Positions 55,585 to 64,000 of a stretch of DNA of 64,000 nt are shown in pieces. Under the pieces are notes generated by a model. The model did not search any database, was not told the DNA's origin, and saw only the letters and a list, made by a program, of their open reading frames with translations. This DNA is from Rhyzopertha dominica (Eukaryota > Arthropoda > Insecta > Coleoptera > Bostrichidae): NCBI GenBank assembly GCA_025024175.1, contig QCXZ01000001.1:28700942-28764941 (forward strand). The letters run 5' to 3'. Position 1 is the first letter of the stretch. Each line of letters begins with the position of its first letter. The translations under genes and the position numbers were made by a program.

Positions 55585-57765
55585 GAAGAACCCCTACTAC
55601 TGAGGCCTTTTCTGTGGCGAAGCGAAGCTGAAACCTGTATATGTGTGATTAGTTCAATTGGTGCATGATGTGTAAAAAGCTAGCATAGGTCTTTTGCTTA
55701 ATAGACACATCCCCATTATACAAGGTTTGCAGTGCACTCCATAGTTCTAATAATGCAAATGAGGTTGTTTTGAGTTGGGTTTTGACAAGATCTAAACTGC
55801 AAATTAATAAATATAGTAAAACAAATTTTTTTCTAAATTTTGAAGAAAAGCTAATGTACTTTAATATCATTTTATTAATTTTACTTCTTGCAACTTATTA
55901 TTTCATACGTAAAGAAGGTAAAAGAAAATGTTTCCTATGATAATCGCAATGTACCCACTTTAGCTGAAAACTCATTTGCACAACAGGAACCAAATAGAGG
56001 CCATCAAGTATTTTACGCGAATAATACCGTCTTCTCCTCCTTGCTATTACTTCAATATTTTCAGTGTAGGTGTTAAGCAAAATTTTCTCTGGAGATTCGT
56101 CCCCCACAATCTTTTAAAAGCATCATAATTGCAGGAGAGCGCTTTTCATTCATTGTGTCGCCGCCTCAGTATGAGTTCCGTACTTTAGGAAATATTTGAT
56201 AAATGCCACCTCGCTGAATGAGCTTTCTCAAACGGCCTGAAATATTCGTTCTCTTGGAGACACGCAGGGGGCATTGCTCTGAACAGAAGCGGCAGGTCGC
56301 TTAGACGCTTTCCCTCTGAGTGGGCGTTCAGATTTTAATTAAAATAAGACGCTGTGTGAATTTTTCTAAGGGTTCTCTAAGTGACAGATGCTACCTGTTT
56401 TTGGTTTTACTGCATAGATGCATAGATATACACTGAACAATCGTAACGTAAATTCGTCGCAAATGTAGGGTGCAAATATACCTTTTGATTAAATGTATTT
56501 TTCATAGTAATCGGTTTCACGAGTATTCAGCTCACATTTTACGCCCATTCAGAATAGATAAATCAACATAAATCACGCTGTTACTTATTCATTCATTATT
56601 GGAAATGTTACAGCGCCTCATAACCATACTATTATGTGTGTATTCCTGCTCGTGATCGTTAACTTTCAAAAGTGTTTTTTTTTTCTGACAGCACGTGTTT
56701 CCTTGAAGGTGTTTGCTTCATATCCGTAAAACTATAGATATATTACTTTTGGTGTGTTTTTTTTTACTTGGACACATGTTAATCCTCCTTGTGGGGTGCA
56801 TTTTGTGCAATATAGCGCGTGCCACCTAGCATAGGAATTATGTCTAGTAGGATTTAGCAGTAAAAACAGAACTCTGTGTACACATGGTCTTAAGTATGAA
56901 AGTAGATACCTACCTCAGTTCGGCTAATGTATACATTTTATAGTATACATATATGAATTCGAGAAACGGATATAATTATAATTACTGCGATTAAATGCAA
57001 CATTTCAGATTGCACTAAATTAACAATTTACACTGCTCACTGCTTCTATAAGCATTCATGTAAGCACTGTATAAAACCTTCCATTTCAATAATGGTGCTA
57101 AATATTTTTTTTAATTGTAACTTGCAATTACTGTCACACTACGTTGTACTCGTAGTTTTACAATGGCATTTGAAATTTCAAAAGATATATTTTACATATA
57201 TATCAATAATTTCTCATATTAAACTTATAAATAGTTAGAAAGCAAAATACACGGAGCCTAACATCGCTATAATTGACAAAAAAGTAGGTGCATATAACTA
57301 TTTCTTGTATGTCTCGTATGTCACGGAGGTAGTCATTAGGACGTTACTCTATTGTCCGAAAAATAATTCCATCTAAGAAATATTTGTTTTTGTCATTAAT
57401 TGTTCTGTGCTGAAAAATTCGCTTTCTGCAGAACACCATTCCAAATCAAACCCAAAATGGAACACAGAACATTCCCCCGAAAGAAGGAATTTCGGGAAAA
57501 AATTTGTCGGATGAGACAAAACTTTCTTCTTCAATTGTATATTAACCCTTATTTGTAAAAAGAAATATTTTTAGGCTTAGGTTTTGCCAGTGCTTATTAA
57601 TAATAAAATAATAATAGCTTATTGACGCCATGTCTTTACATTTCATCGAAAAATAAATATTAGATGAACGACTTAAATTTAGCAACACAGTATAAAGAGC
57701 CGATAAAACAATACATATATGAGGATGCGTCGATATATTTCTTTATTTTATTTATTTTGTCTTTG
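55585..57765. other. Unannotated AT-rich sequence
   Basis: No gene was recognised. About 56090-56370 is moderately GC-rich without coding signature. Confidence 0.4.
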
Positions 57766-57769
57766 CTCT

Positions 57770-58190
57770 AATCATTGCATATAGACAAGTAAGATTGTGT
57801 TTAGAGATTAATGCTGAGCATAATTAACCTTATTGGTTTCCAAACGAATAACCAGGACAAACTTGGTGAGATAGCAAGGGACAAGAAAGTTCTAAGCGGC
57901 AAAAAGTTCTGGAGCGTCAATTTGATTATTGACGACCTTATAGATGAAACATGTAACCAGATATCCTCGCCCTTTTTCCAACATAGGAAGCCTTGATCTT
58001 CCTTACGTACAGCATGCCTAAGCCAGAATTGTAAAACATTTGCCTCTATTGAATTGCTTTCAAAAACCTTTGCTGAATGGATTCAAACCTATTACAGTGA
58101 ACCTTATAATATGGTGACCATACTATTGTATTATATTCCAGAACGGGTCTAACCAAGGAAAGGCTGCCACGCTTCTTTTTTAAATAAAAC
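57770..58190 (-). pseudogene. LINE ORF2 C-terminal relic
   Basis: The minus strand reads 'LVRPVLEYNTIVWSPYY' then 'FESIQQRFLKAI' (family VRPILEYxSxVWSPYY...IExVQRRFLK). Downstream in another frame is 'CFIYKVVNNQIDAPELF' (family FLYKLVNGxIDxPxLL). It is the C-terminal end of a Jockey/RTE-like ORF2, broken by a stop after the first block. Confidence 0.75.
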
Positions 58191-58194
58191 AAAT

Positions 58195-58445
58195 TTTAAA
58201 AGAAGAATGACTATAATTCTTGTTAATTTTATCAATTCCCAATCACAACCAAATGCTCGTTAATGATTCGATATAATTAACCCAAACAAAACCTCGAAAG
58301 CAGCTGCTGCCTGCAAGTTTACACATAAATTAAGTTCCAATTTTAATTTCAATCCTTTTCTTTGTCGTTAACAACTTTCCCACTTGATAAGTACTTTTAA
58401 TAACTCACTTTTAAATTTCCATCAGGAAATAAAACAAATAATACA
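58195..58445. other. Unannotated sequence
   Basis: AT-rich, nothing recognised. Confidence 0.4.
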
Positions 58446-59145
58446 TGTAACTATTGCTCCCTTATTATGAACTTAATTTGGTAAGAATTCATACATAAAT
58501 AATTAAAGAAACGCTTATCGCTTATCTGTTTTTGCCTCTCGATTGTGGCGATGACCAATGGTGATCCTAAGCGAGTGTACGGCTGCGGCCAGGAATTCAG
58601 GGACGTGCGCAATACGATTGTCTTGCCGGTGTATGCTTCAGCGGCGTGCGGTATAGGAAGATAGAACAATCCAGAAAACAAACGGTTTTACTGATTTCGG
58701 CGGTTTCAGTGCCCCAACAAAGACCCCTAAATAACGCATCGGTCTAAAATAATATAACAGCTTCTGTGCGACCACTAAATCCCGCAACAGCGGTTAATTA
58801 GCACAGTGGTAACAAACGACGACACTGGCTAAATTCTGATGAAGAAAGTAATGCAAATAAATCCCACTACGTGGAGGTTTTGTAATAACAACCAATGCAC
58901 AAGCAAAACTTCACAGTCGACACAAGATGTTTATAAATTCAACGCTGTCAAGAAGTGAATGGTTTTCCGGTAAAGCTGATAAAGTTGGCGCGCAAAAACA
59001 CGCCAAAGAAGACAAGCCGCAAAAACAAATCGAGCGCTCTGCAGATGAATGACCCGTCAGCTGATCGACCGAACGAAAGCGAAAATTCAAAATTATAGAA
59101 ATAAACAATATACAGTAACGGTGAATTAAAAATCCACCCGTTACA
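58446..59145 (-). repeat. 3' LTR (inner edge firm, outer edge tentative)
   Basis: The inner edge is set by the polypurine tract directly followed by TGTAACGGG. The outer edge is placed at GTTACA on the minus strand (plus-strand tgtaac at 58446-58451), which makes a 6-bp inverted match to TGTAAC and a 700-bp LTR. Other ends (for example near 58879) cannot be excluded, and the matching 5' LTR is not available. Confidence 0.55.
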
Positions 59146-59157
59146 CTCCCCCGTTCC
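59146..59157 (-). other. Polypurine tract
   Basis: GGAACGGGGGAG on the minus strand lies directly before the LTR start, where plus-strand DNA synthesis is primed. Confidence 0.8.
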
Positions 59158-59231
59158 ACCGAAGACAGGGAACCTGTAAACAAAAGTACAAACACCAAAA
59201 AAAAACAAAAAAAAATTTGAAACGTTGGAGA

Positions 59232-61856
59232 TTAACGATCCTCAACCTCGACTACCGGCTTCAGGTCCTGCACGTGCCACGTACCATTCAATGGCTTCCC
59301 ATCCTCATCTTCCAGCTCGTATGTCCAGGAGCCCACTTTGCGACGCACTACGTAAGGTCCAATAAATGCAGGACACAAACCAGCCTTGATCCCTTTAGCT
59401 GCATCCGACAAAACTCTGTTCTTCCGCCAAACGAGGTCTCCAATGTTGTAGTTTACGGGCCGCCGTCGCAAATTGTATACCTTTCGGTTGCGTTCTTGAG
59501 CTGCTACAAGTCGTTGGTTGATCTGCCGAAACATTTTTTGATACTCAAGAGCTCGCTTTTCAAAGTCATTGGCCGGTCTCGGTGGTGCTCCATCGCGGCG
59601 TTCTTTTAAAAGGTACCGGTATTCTCGCCCATCTCCAATGTATTCACGACCGAAGTTTACATAATAGGGGCAGAATCCAGTGACCTCACTCTTGCAAGTT
59701 CTGAGCGCACAGCCAACGGCTGAAAGGTTTTCATCCCAACTCTTGTGGTCCTTCTTGATATAACAAGAAATCATGGTTTTAATAATACGGTTGTATCTCT
59801 CCGCCGGGTCTGCCCGTGGAAGGTAGTTAGCAGTATAACAGATCTTGACTCCGTGCTGATTGCAGAGGTTTTGGAAGTCTTTGCTCCTCATTTGCTGACC
59901 GTTGTCACATATTAGAAATTCGGGAACTCCGAAGTGAGAAAAGAGATGGTTGTTAACATAACTGACTAAATATCGCGCTTTAGCGGAACGCAACGGAAAT
60001 AACAAAACGTACTTAGAGAAATAATCGCAAATTACCAACAAGTACGAAAAACCAGATTTACTTCGGGGAAAAGGTCCCATAAAATCTAGACTAACCATCT
60101 GCCAAGGACGCTGTATTTCAGGGCGGGAGCCCATTAACCCAGCCGGACGCTTTTGTTCGGGCTTATGTTGAGCGCAGGTAGTACAATTTCGAACATAACG
60201 CGCGACATCCGCTCTCATGCTTGGCCACGTAAACAGTCTACGCAGTCTCCAAAAGGTTTTATAAACTCCTAGATGTCCTGATTTTGGTTGATCGTGATTT
60301 TCTTCTAGAATAATTTTCCTTTTGTCTTTAGGAACCACAAGCTTCCAATAATTTTCTTCAGCGGAAAGTTCAGGTATGTCACATCGGACATATTTGTATA
60401 CTAAACCGTTGTTAACACGCCATGGACGATACTTTTCAGGGTTATTCTCCACTTTAGTGAGCATGTTTAAATACCAGCGGTCAGTAGTTTGAGGAAACGT
60501 ATCTACAACATGCGGAATCTCTATCGCTCCTACCTTTTCAGGTACGGATCTGGACAAGAAATCCGGTACGACATGTTCGCGTCCCTTTCGATGAACTATA
60601 GTGTAGTCGTATGGCTGTAAGCGTAACGCCCACCGAGCAAGTCTGCCTGTAGGGTCTTTTATGTTGTGTAGCCACAACAAGGAGGAATGATCGGTAATGA
60701 CGGTAAAATGGCTACCTTCCAAGAAATGACGCAGTTTTTCTATAGCCCAAATAACGGCTAAACACTCTCGCTCCGTGGTAGTGTAATTCATTTCGGTTCG
60801 AGAAAGAGACCGAGAGAGGAAACAAATCACTCGTTCACCATCAGGATAGATTTGCGTCAAAACAGCTCCAATCCCATACGCCGACGCGTCAGTCTGAAGC
60901 AGGAATGGCTTTTCGAAATCCGGACAGGTGAGTACAGGGGCAGACACTAAACAATTCTTAATTGCAGAAAATGATTCTTGACATTTATCGGTCCAAAGAA
61001 AATGAACATTTTTCCGGGTAAGTTCCGTAAGCGGCTTTAACATGGTCGCGAAATTTGGAATAAAGCGCCTATACCAACTAGCCATACCTACAAATCGCCG
61101 TACCTCTTTCGCATTCCGTGGGGGCGGGACGTTCAGCATAGCCTCAACCTTTGAAACATCCACATGCAAGCCCTCAGAATCCACCACGTACCCCAAATAT
61201 TTCAAAGATGGTCGACAAAAATGACATTTTTCTCTGTTAACAGTAAGACCTGCCTTAATTAACCGCTCTAAAACTTCTGCTAATACTTTTAAGTGAGTAT
61301 GAAAATCTGGAGATATTACAATAATATCGTCGAGGTAAACGAATACGTACGGCTCAAGATCTGCGCCGATGACTCTATCGATTAATCGTTGCCATGTGGC
61401 TGGAGCATTAGTCAAGCCGAAAGGGATTCGCCGAAACTGAAAGAGACCTCGACCAGGAATAGTAAACGCTGTAAGTTCTTTGCTTTCTTCTTTTATAGCT
61501 ATCTGATGGTAAGCGGATTTAATGTCGAGAGAACTTAGAAAACGCGCACCCTTTAAACGATCAAGAATGGAAGAAATGTATGGGAGAGGATAGGCATCCT
61601 TTTTGGTGACAGCGTTCAGAGTTCTATAATCAACACAGAATCGATGCTTCGTACCACCATCCTTTGGTACAAGAAGTGCTGGTGATGACCACGGACTTTT
61701 CGAAGGTTCCACGATGCCTTCTTTTAACATTTTGTTTAATTCCTCGTCCAATAAGCGTTGCTTCGAAGGTGAAACTGGATAATATCTCTGCTTGATCGGT
61801 TTTGCATCAGACTGTAGAGTAATTTCATGTAACAAATCGCCGTACCTCTTTCGCAT
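59232..61856 (-). pseudogene. gypsy pol, 3' part: RT, RNase H, integrase
   Basis: The open frame has 874 codons. RT shows 'SSLDIKSAYHQI', 'PFGLTNAPATWQRL' and YLDD (about residues 174-177). RNase H has 'LLQTDASAYGIGAVL' (Asp about 322) and 'TDHSSLLWL' (Asp about 389). Integrase has the zinc-binding His521, His528, Cys558 and Cys561, and core residues Asp591, Asp651 ('CDNGQQMRS') and Glu686 ('PAERYNR'). A GPY/F-type module 'PAFIGPYVVRRKVGSWTYEL' lies near the C-terminus. The Met at 61856 is not a natural start: it lies just inside the duplication, in a different frame from the true pol. Without the duplication this would be the continuation of the pro-RT frame at 61825-63231. Confidence 0.88.
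61090..61829. repeat. Tandem duplication, first copy (740 bp)
   Basis: Matches 61832-62571 with no difference found by eye. It covers most of the reverse transcriptase core. The two copies are separated by 'ta' (61830-61831), giving a 742-bp period that is not a multiple of three and shifts the frame. Confidence 0.93.
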
Positions 61857-63231
61857 TCCGTGGGGGCGGGACGTTCAGCATAGCCTCAACCTTTGAAACA
61901 TCCACATGCAAGCCCTCAGAATCCACCACGTACCCCAAATATTTCAAAGATGGTCGACAAAAATGACATTTTTCTCTGTTAACAGTAAGACCTGCCTTAA
62001 TTAACCGCTCTAAAACTTCTGCTAATACTTTTAAGTGAGTATGAAAATCTGGAGATATTACAATAATATCGTCGAGGTAAACGAATACGTACGGCTCAAG
62101 ATCTGCGCCGATGACTCTATCGATTAATCGTTGCCATGTGGCTGGAGCATTAGTCAAGCCGAAAGGGATTCGCCGAAACTGAAAGAGACCTCGACCAGGA
62201 ATAGTAAACGCTGTAAGTTCTTTGCTTTCTTCTTTTATAGCTATCTGATGGTAAGCGGATTTAATGTCGAGAGAACTTAGAAAACGCGCACCCTTTAAAC
62301 GATCAAGAATGGAAGAAATGTATGGGAGAGGATAGGCATCCTTTTTGGTGACAGCGTTCAGAGTTCTATAATCAACACAGAATCGATGCTTCGTACCACC
62401 ATCCTTTGGTACAAGAAGTGCTGGTGATGACCACGGACTTTTCGAAGGTTCCACGATGCCTTCTTTTAACATTTTGTTTAATTCCTCGTCCAATAAGCGT
62501 TGCTTCGAAGGTGAAACTGGATAATATCTCTGCTTGATCGGTTTTGCATCAGACTGTAGAGTAATTTCATGCTCAATCAGTGTCGTGTAGCCTAATCCAT
62601 CCTTCATACGCGCAAATTTTTCAGTTAACATATCCTCGAGAAGCCTTTGCTGATTTAATGTTAAAGTAGAGCCAGTTTGGATGCCGCTTGAAACAGGAAT
62701 ACATTCCGAACCAAAGTGCCATATGTCACGCTTCAGATCCGGAATTACATCCATTGCCATACAGAAATCTGAGCCCAGAATCAAACTGGATGATAAACGA
62801 GACACAGCTAATACTTCCAGCACCGTAACTCTTCCTTCTAAGCAGATTGGGGTGGCGATGGTACCCATAGACGTGCACTTATCTCCATTTGCAACCTGAA
62901 ATTCTACTCGATTATTGGTTTTAAGCGTCAACCCAAGTTTCAACAATTTATCAACAACTGAACCACTAACCAACGTGACACTACTACCGGAATCTAACAG
63001 TCCCAAGAACGGGGGTCCAAGAATTGATACTTCTAGGTGAGGTCGACAGTCACCATCTGCATGCGCTAGTATGAAATCAACCAGAGCCTGTCTGCGATAA
63101 AAATGGGGGACTAAGGAGTACACTGAGGAATGAGCTACGTTCAAAGAATTGGCCATTTTGCAAGCGAAATGCGGAGTCATCAGCTGGCCATTTAATGACT
63201 CGCACGAGCGTTTCCCGAACAAGACTGGCAA
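61825..63231 (-). pseudogene. gypsy pol, 5' part: protease and RT, cut by the duplication
   Basis: The open frame has 468 codons. A retropepsin-type protease is at about residues 50-165 with 'LGLLDSGSSVTLVSG' (catalytic Asp80-Ser-Gly). RT begins near residue 195 and includes YLDD at about 385-388. The frame ends 'RRFVT' and a stop at the duplication junction, so RNase H and integrase are lost from it. It overlaps the gag zinc-knuckle frame by 40 bp in another frame, the arrangement used for ribosomal frameshifting in gypsy elements, although a slippery site was not identified. Confidence 0.87.
61832..62571. repeat. Tandem duplication, second copy (740 bp)
   Basis: Matches 61090-61829; see that entry. 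Confidence 0.93.
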
Positions 63232-63566
63232 TTCTGAAGAGTAACGCCCTCAGCACCACAACGAAAGCAAGCAATTTTATCTCGAAGCGGACACTGTCTA
63301 CGAAGATGCCCACGCTGTTTGCATTTCCAGCAAACCGGTCCACCTGGTACATCCTGAAAAATAACATCAGCTGGGGACAACGGAACAACTGCAGAAACGC
63401 CTCGTACTCGGGATTTATCCGCACGTCGATAAGCAAGCTCCGGTTCCTGAGCCAAACGAGGATTTTGAGATGGTGGGCAATACTGCTTGGCACGCCAATG
63501 AGAATCTTCAATACGCCGTCCTAAATCGACAAGTTCCTCTATCGTATCCACTTCATGGAGCGCCAT
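63192..63566 (-). pseudogene. gypsy gag, C-terminal part with zinc knuckles
   Basis: The frame continues upstream of the Met ('IIRRNLLPHLHTAMALHEVD'). It has 'YRRADKSR' and a knuckle 'CWKCKQRGHLRRQC' (CX2CX4HX4C), followed by 'CFRCGAEGVTLQNCQSC', a second cysteine cluster without the usual His. It is joined to the capsid frame at 63608-63826 by a one-base frame change near 63645. Confidence 0.8.
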
Positions 63567-63607
63567 GGCGGTGTGAAGATGAGGTAATAAGTTTCTTCTA
63601 ATTATAC

Positions 63608-63966
63608 CTACTTGTTCTTTTTCAGGAAGTTTTGTGAAAGCTTATTGAATAAACTTTGCATTCTTGTTACGTACAATAATAATCCTTCCTCATGACTTGG
63701 GTTCTTTTTCGTAATGTCGTCCATCAAACTTAACTCATAATCTGGCGGAAGAAAATTATCTTTTAACTGAGATACTAATGAGTCCCAGCTCGAGAACTTG
63801 TGTCGCCTAGTTCTAAACCATAGCAAAACATCTCCCTTAAATAATTCGGACGCAGACTGAAAAGTTTCTGCTTGCTAACTCCTCTGGAACGCGCCATTTC
63901 CTCTACCTCCTCGATGAAATTAATAACGCTAGAATTTCCGTCAAAGCAAATTTTCCACCTACTCAA
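63608..63966 (-). pseudogene. gypsy gag, capsid region, frameshifted
   Basis: Two overlapping frames hold one capsid. The first (63966 to about 63850) reads 'SRWKICFDGNSSVINFIEEV' and 'RSRGVSKQKLF'. The second (63826-63608) reads 'FSSWDSLVSQLKDNFLPPDY' and 'YVTRMQSLFNKLSQ'. Both are typical of Ty3/gypsy gag (W...L...L...F.P.DYE...EE...YV.RM..LF..L). A frame change near 63850 separates them. The N-terminus is beyond the window or close to its edge. Confidence 0.75.
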
Positions 63967-64000
63967 AAATTCAGATCTAGGACCATACTCGTACGAAGGT

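Larger units (their letters stand above)
58446..64000 (-). mobile_element. Ty3/gypsy LTR retrotransposon, cut by the window end
   Basis: On the minus strand the order is gag (63966-63192), protease, reverse transcriptase, RNase H and integrase (63231-59232), polypurine tract (59157-59146), then the 3' LTR starting TGTAACGGG at 59145. No envelope gene is present between integrase and LTR (86 bp). Pol is split by a 740-bp tandem duplication, and gag is frameshifted. The 5' LTR and primer-binding site are outside the window. Confidence 0.88.

Noticed and set aside
1..64000. CRISPR arrays, bacterial operons or prophage
   Set aside because: No spaced direct repeats of CRISPR type, no bacterial gene organisation; all evidence is of an arthropod-like eukaryotic genome.

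Overview
The window is AT-rich eukaryotic DNA, most likely from an insect or related arthropod. It holds CR1/Jockey-type LINEs, a Ty3/gypsy element, Penelope-like and Tc1/mariner-like relics, and short TIR elements. No host protein-coding gene, tRNA or rRNA gene was recognised. Scattered single N bases (for example 7973, 12266, 27317, 32452, 51404) are unresolved positions. The reading is of mobile-element history in intergenic or intronic sequence.

Layout. 1-8 kb: mostly unique sequence, a long inverted repeat (2276-3120), a mariner-type relic, and a 459-bp insertion (5343-5801) built of 1.3 tandem 352-bp units that carries a complete hammerhead ribozyme and 12-bp target-site duplications (TSDs). 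8.2-12 kb: a 5'-truncated LINE with an uninterrupted 952-residue ORF2 on the minus strand. 12-22 kb: transposase relics, two TIR elements (one carrying a spliced exon) and a 234-bp inverted insertion with two opposed hammerhead cores and a 12-bp TSD. 21.9-31 kb: a gypsy gag relic, a Penelope-like relic with GIY-YIG endonuclease and hammerhead, a CpG-rich block, a Tc1-like relic, a gypsy RNase H-integrase relic, further copies of the hammerhead repeat and a TA-flanked MITE. 36.9-43 kb: an LTR element with 888/889-bp LTRs (3 differences), 4-bp TSD, and a decayed LINE as its interior. 44.4-46.8 kb: a TIR element. 49.4-50.8 kb: a composite hammerhead-repeat copy with 13-bp TSD, interrupted by a MITE and a 142-bp solo LTR. 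55-58 kb: two LINE relics. 58.4-64 kb: a Ty3/gypsy element on the minus strand whose pol is broken by a 740-bp tandem duplication and whose gag is frameshifted.

The most interesting theme is self-cleaving RNA. Five copies of a dispersed repeat contain a hammerhead motif, four of them exactly 49 nt long. Two copies are complete, and between them a stem II base pair changes from A-U to G-C. The tandem arrangement resembles the metazoan retrozymes (small circular-RNA retroelements). A Penelope-like element, the class proposed to mobilise them, lies in the same window with its own hammerheads, similar TSD lengths and similar inverted insertions. The link between them is inference.
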